Shown: positions 35,384 to 43,841 of the stretch, piece by piece
Numbering within the stretch: position 1 is the first letter of the stretch
Layout of the letters: every line of letters starts with the position of its first letter
NCBI RefSeq assembly: GCF_001636425.1
Contig: NZ_KV440953.1
Coordinates: 2,058,847 to 2,122,846, forward strand
Reading direction: 5' to 3'
Source of the DNA: Heyndrickxia acidicola
GTDB lineage: Bacteria; Bacillota; Bacilli; Bacillales; Bacillaceae_C
Length of the DNA: 64,000 nucleotides
The notes under the pieces: model-generated
Databases searched by the model: none
Told to the model about the DNA's origin: nothing
What the model saw: the letters and a program-made list of their open reading frames with translations, nothing else
Made by a program: the position numbers and the translations under genes

Positions 35384-36366
35384 TTAGAAAGTCATACCAA
35401 GCACTGGATGTGGCACATACGGCTCTTCTAGCAACACAATCTCTTCAGGTGTTAATTTAAGAGAAGCAGCTGCTACAGCATCTTCAATATGGGATATTTC
35501 AGTTGTACCACAATCGGAGCTGTTACTTGTTCCTTCTGAAGCAACCATGCAAGTGCGATTTGTGACATTGGTACACCACGTTTTTCTGCAATTTCTGTTA
35601 GACGTTCAACAACTTGACGATCAGCATCTGCTGTTACGGAATAGATAGCCTTTCCGATAACATCTACTTTGGCACGTTCGTCCATTTCTCCCCAAGGTCG
35701 TGCCAATCTTCCTGCAGCCAACGGGCTCCACTGCATTACACCAATTTTATTTTCCTTACAAAGTGGCAGCATCTCCCTCTCTTCCTCTCGGTATAAGAGG
35801 TTGTAATGGTTCTGCATAGTTACAAATTTGGTCCATCCGTTACGTTCTGCAACATTCTGTGCCTTTAAGAATTGCCAAGCAAATATCGTGGATGCCCCTA
35901 TATATCTTGCCTTACCAGCCTTTACTACATCATGCAATGCTTCCATCGTTTCTTCAATCGGTGTATTGTAATCCCAGCGATGAATCTGATAAAGATCTAC
36001 ATAATCTGTTCCCAGTCTTTTAAGGGTTTTATCAATTTCACTCATAATATGCTTTCGGGAAAGTCCAGCACCATTTGGACGATCATTCACTGGGTAAAAA
36101 ACCTTTGAGGTGATGACAATTTCATCCCTATTGGCATATTCTTTTAATATTTTTCCAGTAATTTCTTCGCTCGTTCCAGCTGAATAAACATTCGAAGTAT
36201 CAAAAAAGTTGATCCCTAACTCAAGGGCTTTTTTAATCATAGGACGACTTTGTTCCTCATTAAGTGCCCACGGAAAATCTCCACGTTCTCCTATACCAAA
36301 GCTCATACAGCCTAGACAAATCCGAGATACATCCAAGCCCATATTTCCAAGTTTCACATATTCCAT
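35384..36366 (-). pseudogene. Aldo/keto reductase with a one-base frameshift near its 3' end
   Basis: The first 287 or so residues match the reductase at 37808 closely (LGLDVSRICLGCMSFG-like start, FFDTSNVYSAG, ITSKV, QIHRWDYNTP). At about 35508 the frame slips: the text reads TAPIVVQLKYP where the relative has TAPIIGATKIS. Restoring one G gives a proper end (ISHIEDAVAAASLKLTPEE, then LLEEPYVPHPVLG) with a stop at 35384-35386. It is either a young pseudogene, a sequencing error, or a functional protein with an altered tail of 10 residues and about 30 residues lost. Confidence 0.8.
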
Positions 36367-36482
36367 TTAATTGTTCTCCACTATCCTATCCATCATATTT
36401 AGTTTCGATATATTTAAATTGGCAAATAACTAGAATATTCTAACCATGTTCTGTAGTTTTTATCTTCCAGAGAATTAAGAAA

Positions 36483-36923
36483 TTAGCTTTGTATTGATCG
36501 TTTGTCATTAATCGTAAAGTGAGAAATACGGGTCTTTATTAACCAAGTTCCGTTCTGACGCACATATTCATCGTGGTAGATGATACTACTATCGGTGATG
36601 ACTTCTTTCCCATCTTCCTCGCTCACTAATTTAACTTGGCAGTAGGCAATACCTGTTGCAGTATCGCCATCAATTTTGACAACTTGTTGTCCGTTCATAT
36701 GAAATGAACGTTTAACATTAGCCGTGAAACTTGTGAATACTTCTTCCAATTGTTTTGTGCCTGAAATATCAAACAATAAATCGTCCCCCATGTAGACCTG
36801 AACCTTGGTATCAGGGGTAAATAAATGCATTTGGCCTGGAATGTTTTTTTCATCGGCCAAATTAGAGAAAGTATCAACTAATTCTTTTAATTCTGCTTTT
36901 GCTTGTGAATTTTCTAATGACAT
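36483..36923 (-). CDS. NTF2/SnoaL-like protein
   Basis: A 146-residue SnoaL-fold protein with LKELVDTFSNLADEKNIPGQ, a central FTSFTANVKRSFHMNGQQVV and the C-terminal YVRQNGTWLIKTRISHF strand. ATG 36923 follows AAGGAGG. It is read from promoter/operator copy 3 and is divergent from TetR paralogue 3. Relatives serve as small isomerases, dehydratases or cyclases, or have no known reaction. It precedes the frameshifted reductase, with which it is probably co-transcribed. Confidence 0.85.
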   Translation of the reverse strand: MSLENSQAKAELKELVDTFSNLADEKNIPGQMHLFTPDTKVQVYMGDDLLFDISGTKQLEEVFTSFTANVKRSFHMNGQQVVKIDGDTATGIAYCQVKLVSEEDGKEVITDSSIIYHDEYVRQNGTWLIKTRISHFTINDKRSIQS

Positions 36924-37059
36924 GGAAGTTCCTCCTTATTTATTAATTTCTGTTCCTGTGATTTCTAGCGTACTAGTTAAGAGCAGAAAATATTTTCTTA
37001 TCCTTTATCTTGATGCCAACAATAATTCACATTGATGAATTATGTGACATCTGTATATA

Positions 37060-37126
37060 ATTATAAACAGAAACAAAATGTCTACAATTGTCAAAAAAAT
37101 TCGATTCGTGAATTAGTGCACAAATG
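37060..37126 (-). promoter_or_regulatory. Regulon promoter/operator copy 3 (before the NTF2-like gene)
   Basis: Palindrome 37103-37126 (GATTCGTG-N8-CACAAATG), a 15-bp gap, -35 TTGTAG (37082-37087), a 16-bp spacer and -10 TATAAT (37060-37065). Copies 1, 2 and 3 also share ACATCTGT directly downstream of the -10 box. Confidence 0.75.
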
Positions 37127-37172
37127 AATTAAAATTGTTAATTATCTTTTAGAAAGTTTGGTGACTCTCACA

Positions 37173-37718
37173 ATGTCTAAGGTGGATAGAAGAATACTTA
37201 AATCTCAAGAAGCCATAAAAAAAGCTGTTATTGAACTGATGTCAGAAAAAAATTTTGATCAAATTACGCTACAAGAAATTTCCGACAGAGCAAATGTTAG
37301 CCGAAGAACCATCTACCTTCATTACCTAGATAAATTCGATTTGCTGGATAAGCTCATTGAAGAACATATCAGCGAACTAAGGGAATTGGCGGAATCGGCA
37401 ACTGATATGGATTTTATAGATGGGAATCTGATTTGGTTCGAATACTTTGAAAGTCATTGGTTATTCTTTTCAACAATGTTAGGAAGTAAAGGAGCTCCTT
37501 CTTTCCGTAGGCAGTTCCTTGAGTTTGTTATCGAAGGGTTAAAGGGTGAAATGAATATAACTGAAGGAAAAAATAACGGAATACATGAAGAGGTTACTCT
37601 TCGGTTTATTGCAGGGGCGTATGTAGAGATTGTGGAATGGTGGTTCACGAATGGAATGCCTTATACACCTCAAACCATGGCGGAGCAGGTGGGTATTTTG
37701 ATTGAGAGGATCGCATAG
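37173..37718 (+). CDS. TetR-family transcriptional regulator, paralogue 3
   Basis: A 181-residue TetR protein with helix-turn-helix ITLQEISDRANVSRRTIYLHY and C-terminal VEWWFTNGMPYTPQTMAEQ. ATG 37173 is chosen by analogy with paralogue 2 (same leader GGTG); GTG 37158 is in frame upstream. It is divergent from the NTF2-like gene across promoter/operator copy 3. The helix-turn-helix has Arg in place of Gly at SRRTIYLHY, the main difference from paralogue 2. Confidence 0.9.
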   Translation: MSKVDRRILKSQEAIKKAVIELMSEKNFDQITLQEISDRANVSRRTIYLHYLDKFDLLDKLIEEHISELRELAESATDMDFIDGNLIWFEYFESHWLFFSTMLGSKGAPSFRRQFLEFVIEGLKGEMNITEGKNNGIHEEVTLRFIAGAYVEIVEWWFTNGMPYTPQTMAEQVGILIERIA

Positions 37719-37738
37719 TTTAAAAAATATCATAAAAA

Positions 37739-37785
37739 GCCCTGATCTCCTTCTTTATCTAAGGAAATCAGGGCCTCGCTTTTTA
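37739..37785. terminator. Terminator between TetR paralogue 3 and the AKR gene
   Basis: GCCCTGATctCCTT (from 37739) pairs with AAGGaaATCAGGGC (to 37774) and is followed by CTCGCTTTTT; an A-run precedes it. It serves convergent genes. Confidence 0.8.
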
Positions 37786-37807
37786 CAGAGCGATTACTGA
37801 AACATTA

Positions 37808-38797
37808 TTACTTAGAACTTAAAGCACCAACAACAGGATGCGGAACATAAGGCTCTTCCAAATACGCAACATCTTCAGTCGTTAATTTAACCGCAAGAGC
37901 AGCAGTTGCATCTTCAAGATGGGAAATTTTCGTAGCACCGATAATAGGTGCTGTTACTGTTTCTTTCTGTAGTAACCAAGCAATTGCTATGTGCGATCTC
38001 GGTACACCATGTTTTTCTGCAATTTCCGCAACTCGATCCACAACAAGACGGTCAGTATTTTCAGTAGGACCATATTTGGATTTTTGAGTTTTATCGGTTG
38101 CGGATCGATGCGTTGTTTCCGACCAATCACGAGTCAATCTACCTGATGCGAGAGGACTGTATGGAGTCACCCCGATTTTTTCTTCCTTACAAAGAGGTAA
38201 CATCTCTCGTTCCTCTTCTCGGTATATGAGGTTTAAATGGTTCTGCATAGAGACAAACTTGGTCCATCCGTTTTTCTCTGCTACATGTAATGCTTTTTGG
38301 AACTGCCATGCGTACATGGCAGAAGCACCAATATACCTTGCTTTGCCAGCTTTCACCACATCGTGCAATGCTTCCATTGTTTCTTCAATTGGGGTATTGT
38401 AATCCCAACGGTGGATGATATAAAGATCGACGTAATCGGTCCCTAATCTTTTAAGGCTTTTATCGATTTCACTCATGATGTGTTTTCTAGAAAGACCGCC
38501 TCCATTAGGACCTTCGTGCATTCGTTGATGTACCTTTGTTGCAATGGCTATTTCATCCCGATTGGCAAAATCATTAAGTGCCCGTCCAAGAATTTCCTCG
38601 CTGGTTCCCATTGAATAAATATTTGCTGTATCAAAAAAATTGATACCTAATTCAAGGGCTTTTTTAATAACAGGTCGACTTTGATCCTCATCAATTACCC
38701 ATGGATGAAACCAACGTTTCGCATCACCAAAGCCCATACATCCAAGACAAATCCTAGATACATCTAATCCTGTATTCCCAAGTTTTGTGTACTTCAT
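37808..38797 (-). CDS. Aldo/keto reductase (YajO/PdxI-like)
   Basis: A 329-residue aldo/keto reductase. LGLDVSRICLGCMGFG-like start (residues 8-24), Asp/Tyr in FFDTANIYSMG, Lys in IATKV, His in YIIHRWDYN, and IIGATKISHLEDA for the cofactor. ATG 38797 follows GTGAGGA. It is read from promoter/operator copy 5, which has no adjacent TetR gene in divergent position, although TetR paralogue 3 is convergent with it. Its twin at 35384-36366 is frameshifted and a third copy survives only as the tail at 26786. Confidence 0.9.
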   Translation of the reverse strand: MKYTKLGNTGLDVSRICLGCMGFGDAKRWFHPWVIDEDQSRPVIKKALELGINFFDTANIYSMGTSEEILGRALNDFANRDEIAIATKVHQRMHEGPNGGGLSRKHIMSEIDKSLKRLGTDYVDLYIIHRWDYNTPIEETMEALHDVVKAGKARYIGASAMYAWQFQKALHVAEKNGWTKFVSMQNHLNLIYREEEREMLPLCKEEKIGVTPYSPLASGRLTRDWSETTHRSATDKTQKSKYGPTENTDRLVVDRVAEIAEKHGVPRSHIAIAWLLQKETVTAPIIGATKISHLEDATAALAVKLTTEDVAYLEEPYVPHPVVGALSSK

Positions 38798-38840
38798 AGC
38801 AAGTCCTCACTTTCCAAATGTTTTTAATCTTTCATTATAA

Positions 38841-38907
38841 GTATTAAAAATAAGATTGATACTTACAATTGTTAAATGATTAAAATCTGTTAATTAATGA
38901 ACAAATC
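38841..38907 (-). promoter_or_regulatory. Regulon promoter/operator copy 5 (before the AKR at 37808)
   Basis: Palindrome 38884-38907 (AATCTGTT-N8-AACAAATC), a 15-bp gap, -35 TTGTAA (38863-38868), a 16-bp spacer and -10 TAATAC (38841-38846). The spacing is identical to the other four copies. Confidence 0.75.
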
Positions 38908-39059
38908 TATTGAAAATGTTCATTTATTAATAAAAGTGACAATGGATAATGGAATGGTTAAGGGAAATTTAGTTACATTGAAATCTACAACTGTGTATAT
39001 TTATATATGAATTAAAACCATATAGTGAAGGTTTACACTTAAACTGAACTGCCCTGTAA

Positions 39060-39245
39060 GTGCAATAACCTCTCCATATCGTGAGCAAATGTGAGCAGAA
39101 TCTCAATGAAAGTCTACACCTAAAGAAAAGGCTGAAACCTTTAATATACAACGGCTCCATAGCATTATTTCGTTAGTAATCTTACTGGCTGGTATCGTGA
39201 TCCCCCTGCCCGGGTAGTGACAAACGTAAAGGTATGGCGGGATCT
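39060..39245. repeat. Integrase/att-like scar, copy 2
   Basis: CGTGAGCAAATGTGAGCAGA near 39084 and CCCCTGCCCGGGTAGTGACA near 39203 recur in order from copy 1 (27028, 27166). Between them the sequence has diverged. It lies in the 38798-40208 gap, which has no intact gene. Confidence 0.5.
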
Positions 39246-39354
39246 GGGGGCAGATCCTCTCGGGCAAGCGATACCCAATGTCATATTGGAAGTCTACCTC
39301 ATCTTATTCCAAGTCAGGACAATGATAGCCGATATCTTCCAAGAAGCGATCGAA

Positions 39355-39610
39355 AAATTTTGTGAGCAAAATGTGAGCAAACCCTCTTTTGATCATGAAA
39401 TTGAGCACTCCGAGAAAAAATAAAAAAAGCCCGTAACCCCTGATATACAAGGACTACAGGCCTTTCTCTCGGTATGATTCTGACTGGGCTCGAACCAGCG
39501 ACCCCCACCCTGTCATTTTTGTGTCACAGAATCAAACTAGATCAGCTGGATTAAATGAGAGTAAGAAAGCTTGATTTAATAAGGTTTTTCAGGGGTGAGA
39601 AAAACCAACT
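39355..39610. repeat. Integrase/att-like scar, copy 3, with a tRNA-like T-arm
   Basis: The scar opens with TTTTGTGAGCAAAATGTGAG, then a CCTGATATACAAGGACTACAG block. At 39481-39520 the minus strand reads GCTGG-TTCGAGC-CCAGT, the form of a tRNA T-arm, without the rest of a tRNA. The following 80 bp recur in degenerate form at 1099-1215. Integrases often use tRNA 3' ends as attachment sites, so this is probably a leftover att site. The codons before TGTGAGCAAAATGTGAGC may be the tail of a tyrosine integrase (IADIFQEAIEKFCEQNVSK), but that is a guess. Confidence 0.5.
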
Positions 39611-40044
39611 TGGTTAAATAAAATAAGCTCAGGAAAATAATTATGTGAGCAAACGTGTTAGCAAATTGGTGAGCAGGTGGTCTGTTATAGTATCAAGTGC
39701 TAATAAAGTTAGTACAGTGACCTAAAGTACGTTGCCAAATACAACTTCTTATAACTCCTTCTATGCAGAAGCGGGGCATTTGGGAATGGCAGCAGCCGAC
39801 TTTGCTTGCATATTGGTTAAATCAAGTGCAATTTTTTCTTATGGCTTTATCATTTTTCCCAGCCAATGTCTGTGTTCAAACTCTCCTTTATCCTTATTGA
39901 AAGATACAATAGACCTAGGTTGTTAGAATTAAAATCAAAATATACTAAAAAAGCGGTTCTCTACTTAGGATCGTAAAAAATTCCAACATAATAAGAATGT
40001 GCAATATTGGTGGTATCTTTAAAGCATATACCCAGATACAAAAG

Positions 40045-40096
40045 AAAGCCCCCTCCTTATGTCTGAATAACATTTAGGAGGGGGCTTTCTTTTTCG
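40045..40096. terminator. Strong terminator downstream of the BenE gene
   Basis: AAAGCCCCCTCCT (40045-40057) pairs with AGGAGGGGGCTTT (40076-40088), followed by CTTTTTCG and preceded by AAAAG. The region between this and 39610 holds nothing recognisable. Confidence 0.85.
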
Positions 40097-40208
40097 ATAA
40101 CCGAAACTTGACCCTTTTATTGGTATTAGATTCTATTAGATGAAGAGATTGTTCGATATTCTATTAAATTCATCTAATATTCACTTCATTACGTACCTCT
40201 GCCTCTTC

Positions 40209-41459
40209 CTATGCAATTTCATCCATTTGATCTGGTTCACTGTTTTTAGCCTCAGAAAATGTAATTTTTGCAAAATCATTTTTATTCAGGAAAAAAGCGG
40301 CGATGGTTCCACCTAATAATCCCCAAAATGGTGCACCAATATGGAAAATGGAAATTCCCGAAACGGTAATAAGAAATGAGAATAATGAACCGGCTTTAAA
40401 ATTATGGGAAAAACTCATTTTCAAAGAATCAATCAGTACTCCAATCATCGCCAAACCACCGAGTGTTTTAATTAGCGATGCAGGGATTAAATGTGGAATA
40501 GATGCTGCAACAGGAGCAAATACAGCTAGAAGACATGATAATATCCCTAAAACAACAGCTGAGGTATAACGATTTTCTTTATGCCCTGATTCCTCTCCTG
40601 CTAATATACCTGTCATGGGGCCAGCAATACAGGCAGGATGCGCGCCAACAAAGCTATTGAGAATGGAGCCAATCCCGCTCCAGGAACTCATGGCATTTAT
40701 GGGCGGCTTGTAATCATGACTTTCCAAAACAGCAATTCCTTGTGCATTTTGAATTGCAACCACTGTCAAAACAAGCGGGAGTACCAGCTCTCCCATTGTC
40801 GATAAATTAAATGACGGCAAGATTACATGTGGAATCGTCATCGAAAACGAAACGCCAGCCTGTGTTTTCATCGGAAAGATTTTAAGCATAATGACGGATG
40901 CGATAATCGCTCCCAAAATAGGCGGCACTTTTTTCGACAGATTTTTAAAGAAAGAGAGAAAAAGAAAGACCAACAGCGGAATCCCGTTGATTAATGGATT
41001 ATCTATAACTCCATGGACCATGTCCGTTCCAAATGGAAGCAGCACACCTGACACCATCCCCATCATGATAGGTAATGGCAGAACCTTCATTAGAACACTA
41101 ATCACGCCAGTTAGTCCCAGTACTAAAATAATAACCCCCGTCACAATATAAGCCCCAGCTACTTCATTTAAAGTATGATGAGTTAATGAACTTCCAACAA
41201 GAATGGCCCCCGGGATTGAAAAGGCAAACCCTATCGGCTGCCGATAATACAATGACAAAATCAGTGTTAATAATCCGCCCATCCCATAAATGCCAAAGAT
41301 CCATGAAGAGACGGAGCTTTCATTCAGATGCCCAATGGATGCTGCCTGTAAAATTAGAAGCAATGGCCCTGTTGCCCCGAATATCCAAGAAACAAAACCA
41401 TTAGAAAAACTGCCGATCGTTAAATAGCGAGGAAAATCGAATATGTTTTTTTTCCACAA
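40209..41459 (-). CDS. BenE-family benzoate/H+ symporter-like transporter
   Basis: A 416-residue membrane protein of the BenE family with about 12 hydrophobic spans. Landmarks are FVSWIFGATGPLLLIL, FAFSIPGAILVGSSLTHH, ALP-like GTDMVHGVI, VAIQNAQGIAVLESHDYKPP and FVGAHPACIAGPMTGI. BenE proteins import benzoate or related aromatic or organic acids with protons; no benzoate genes are nearby, so the substrate is open. A LysR-type regulator is divergent and likely controls it. Confidence 0.88.
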   Translation of the reverse strand: MWKKNIFDFPRYLTIGSFSNGFVSWIFGATGPLLLILQAASIGHLNESSVSSWIFGIYGMGGLLTLILSLYYRQPIGFAFSIPGAILVGSSLTHHTLNEVAGAYIVTGVIILVLGLTGVISVLMKVLPLPIMMGMVSGVLLPFGTDMVHGVIDNPLINGIPLLVFLFLSFFKNLSKKVPPILGAIIASVIMLKIFPMKTQAGVSFSMTIPHVILPSFNLSTMGELVLPLVLTVVAIQNAQGIAVLESHDYKPPINAMSSWSGIGSILNSFVGAHPACIAGPMTGILAGEESGHKENRYTSAVVLGILSCLLAVFAPVAASIPHLIPASLIKTLGGLAMIGVLIDSLKMSFSHNFKAGSLFSFLITVSGISIFHIGAPFWGLLGGTIAAFFLNKNDFAKITFSEAKNSEPDQMDEIA

Positions 41460-41507
41460 GATGTATCACCTCTCCTTTGGCATTTTACTCCTTTTTAAAT
41501 TATAATT

Positions 41508-41521
41508 GAAATATATATTTC
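41508..41521. promoter_or_regulatory. Palindrome between the BenE-like and LysR genes
   Basis: GAAATATATATTTC is a perfect 14-bp palindrome containing the T-N11-A form of LysR-type operators. It is placed centrally in the 103-bp divergent region. Confidence 0.5.
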
Positions 41522-41562
41522 GTATATAAGTTATACGTTTTAATTATAGGAGTGTGGAATCA

Positions 41563-42450
41563 ATGGAAATAAAACAGTTGCTCTATTTTATAGAAGTAGC
41601 CAAACAACATAGTTTTACAAAAGCCAGCCAAAACCTGCATGTTTCTCAGCCGAATATAAGCAGAATGATCAGAAATTTAGAAGAGGAGGTTGGTTTCGCA
41701 CTCTTAGACCGTACTTCTAATCATATTCAATTAACCGCTGCCGGAAGCATTGTATTTGAAGAAGCCACCCAGGCCCTGCAAATTCTTAATCATATCGCAG
41801 ACAAACTCAATGACTTGAATCACGTTCCCAAGGGAATCATTAGAATGGGATTGCCGCCTACCATTGGATCAAAATTCTTCCCGAAAGTATTGGCGGATTT
41901 TTACAAGCTTTATCCGGGCATTAAATTTGATTTTGTTGAAAATGGCAGTAAAACAGTCGCCAAGGAAGTAGGTGAGGGATATTTAGATGTGGGAGTTGTC
42001 GTCCCCCCTGTAAATGAAGAATTATTCCATATAGTGCCTATCATCCACGAGGAAGTACAGCTTTTAGTACATGAAGACCATCGGCTGGCAAGGCAATCTT
42101 CGGTTCAGCTACAAGAACTGAAGGGGGAAGCTTTTATGCTTTATCGAGAGGACTTCACCCTGCATGGACGGATTATAGAAGCCTGTAAAAACGTGGGATT
42201 TGAACCTAATATTATCTATGAAAGCTCACAATGGGATTTAATTCGCGGTATGGTAGCCAACAATCTCGGAGTATCCCTCCTCCCCAACTCCATCTGCAGA
42301 GAAGCAGCCTCCAGCCAAATCAAAATTATTCAAGTTACTCCACTTATACCGTGGGAGGTCTCAATCATATGGAGAAAAAATCGATATCTTTCGTCTGCGA
42401 CCAGAGAGTGGGTTCAGTTTGTTTGTTCTCAGTTTTCAGGGTTTGACTAA
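41563..42450 (+). CDS. LysR-family transcriptional regulator
   Basis: A 295-residue LysR-type regulator. The winged helix (MEIKQLLYFIEVAKQHSFTK, then ASQNLHVSQPNISRMIRNLE) occupies residues 1-60, and the periplasmic-binding-protein-like effector domain begins GIIRMGLPPTIGSKFFP. Start ATG 41563 is preferred because TAGGAGTG lies 8 bp upstream; GTG 41554 is also in frame. It is divergent from the BenE-like transporter and so probably responds to the transported acid or a product of it. Confidence 0.9.
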   Translation: MEIKQLLYFIEVAKQHSFTKASQNLHVSQPNISRMIRNLEEEVGFALLDRTSNHIQLTAAGSIVFEEATQALQILNHIADKLNDLNHVPKGIIRMGLPPTIGSKFFPKVLADFYKLYPGIKFDFVENGSKTVAKEVGEGYLDVGVVVPPVNEELFHIVPIIHEEVQLLVHEDHRLARQSSVQLQELKGEAFMLYREDFTLHGRIIEACKNVGFEPNIIYESSQWDLIRGMVANNLGVSLLPNSICREAASSQIKIIQVTPLIPWEVSIIWRKNRYLSSATREWVQFVCSQFSGFD

Positions 42451-42736
42451 TTTATCTCTAGATGTAATGATCCTCTTAATGTAGTCTTTTACAGAGATAA
42501 GCCATTTCCATTCATAATAGTAAATTGTATCAGCTGCTTTATTCCGGTAACCTGCCCCCTTTAGCACAATAAGAAAAAGTCGTCTCATGCCGGCTCTTAC
42601 TCCAGAGAACGAAGGATAACAATATATCAAGGAATATAGTTATAGTGTTGTTATACACTTTTGAAATTTAACTCAAAAATTCGGAACACATACCTTTAGA
42701 TTTACTGGTGATACTTTCCTTAATGGAGGAAAGATT

Positions 42737-42892
42737 ATGTACAATTATCTTTACGAGCATTTGATAAACATATTGTTTAATTTTTGCTGGTTGTCTGTAC
42801 CCTTTTTATGCTTTCCATTATTTTTTAAAGGAATAGTAATTAAATTGGCTTTGCCTAGCACAGGTCTATCTGGAAATAAAGGATTACTCTGA
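42737..42892 (+). CDS. Small hypothetical membrane protein (51 residues)
   Basis: ATG 42737 follows GGAGGAAAGATT, an excellent ribosome site, and opens a 51-residue frame. Residues 9-36 (LINILFNFCWLSVPFLCFPL and beyond) form one hydrophobic span; the tail is polar (PSTGLSGNKG). I do not recognise the family. It stands alone in the 42451-43000 gap; a minus-strand frame at 42436-42630 looks like noise. Confidence 0.45.
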   Translation: MYNYLYEHLINILFNFCWLSVPFLCFPLFFKGIVIKLALPSTGLSGNKGLL

Positions 42893-42956
42893 AGATAAGG
42901 ATACTGTAGTGACTAGAAAATGACTTACAGTATTCCCTAAAATAAGTCACATGAAA

Positions 42957-42986
42957 ACAGACTCTAAAATATAGAGTCTAATTTCT
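42957..42986 (-). terminator. Terminator of the ECF S-component gene
   Basis: AGACTCTA (42959-42966) pairs with TAGAGTCT (42972-42979). On the minus strand it lies 15 bp past the stop and leads into GTTTTCATG. Confidence 0.6.
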
Positions 42987-43000
42987 AAGTGATAATAAAT

Positions 43001-43597
43001 TCAATGCTGTCTTAATTTCAATAAAGGTCTTGATATAATTGGAGCAACAATAAAGGAAGCAATAGCCTCTGCAATACCATTAGTCGCTACAATTGATAAT
43101 AGAGCTGGTAATACCTTGCTCACATTCATATGCAAAGCCTCAGCATAAGGCTGTTTATAAAAGAGATAAGTTAATCCTAAAACCAAAATAGTGTTAGTTA
43201 AAGAACCTAACAAGGCAGCAACAGGCATTGATCCCATCATCCCTAGTTTAGTCTTTTTAAGCCACTTATAAGAATATCCAGCGAATATACCAATCAATAT
43301 TCTAGGAAGAACAGAAATGAGAGGATTGACAAATATAATTGGTGCAATAGGGCTTGTCGGATCTGAAAAAGCCCTTATAAAAGTAATTAGTCCCCATACT
43401 CCCCCAATAATGGCTCCATCTTTAGGACCCAAAACAAAGGCGGTAATAATAACTGTAATTTGAATAATCGTTAAGCTTAAAGGCCCAATTGGAATATATC
43501 CGAGAAAAGGAATGAATGTTTGTAAAACAATTATAGCAATAAGTACACCTAATACAGTAATTCGATATGTTTTATTTTGTCTTTTAGTTTGATTCAC
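43001..43597 (-). CDS. ECF transporter S component
   Basis: A 198-residue membrane protein with six spans and the ECF S-component pattern: an N-terminal ITVLGVLIAIIVLQTFIPFL helix, GYIPIGPLSLTIIQITVII, then VLGPKDGAIIGGVWGLITFI and NPLISVLPRILIGIFAG. S components bind one vitamin or cofactor precursor and dock on a shared EcfA/A'/T module, which is encoded elsewhere. Specificity cannot be read; the sequence resembles the pantothenate/folate-type group. GTG 43597 is preferred since AAGGGG lies 6 bp upstream. Confidence 0.82.
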   Translation of the reverse strand: MNQTKRQNKTYRITVLGVLIAIIVLQTFIPFLGYIPIGPLSLTIIQITVIITAFVLGPKDGAIIGGVWGLITFIRAFSDPTSPIAPIIFVNPLISVLPRILIGIFAGYSYKWLKKTKLGMMGSMPVAALLGSLTNTILVLGLTYLFYKQPYAEALHMNVSKVLPALLSIVATNGIAEAIASFIVAPIISRPLLKLRQH

Positions 43598-43841
43598 TGG
43601 CGTCCCCTTTTGTATCACATTATTATTATTTTGATTACTTTAACACTATTATAATTAATATTGTTTTCTTATACCAGAATATAGCTGAATAAGCCTGCTA
43701 TCTCAAATAGCCCCGTAATGCTTATACATGATAATTTCCACCTATTCTTAGTTACCTTTACATTCTCATTAAGAAACTTTACCTTCTGCACCAAAAAAGC
43801 TACTCGAGTAGTGACAGCCGAATATCGATTCTCTATATTTT

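Noticed and set aside
39217-39423. A 68-codon plus-strand frame resembling an integrase tail
   Set aside because: Only a weak likeness over about 20 residues and no catalytic motifs; kept as part of the scar and not called as a gene.
39314-39508. A minus-strand frame with AGSSPV
   Set aside because: This is a translation of the tRNA T-arm-like sequence, a well-known artefact.
39481-39520. A tRNA gene on the minus strand
   Set aside because: Only the T-arm is visible; anticodon arm, D-arm and acceptor pairing are missing.
42436-42630. A 64-codon minus-strand frame after the LysR gene
   Set aside because: It overlaps the LysR stop, has no ribosome site, and its sequence is low-complexity and unlike a protein.
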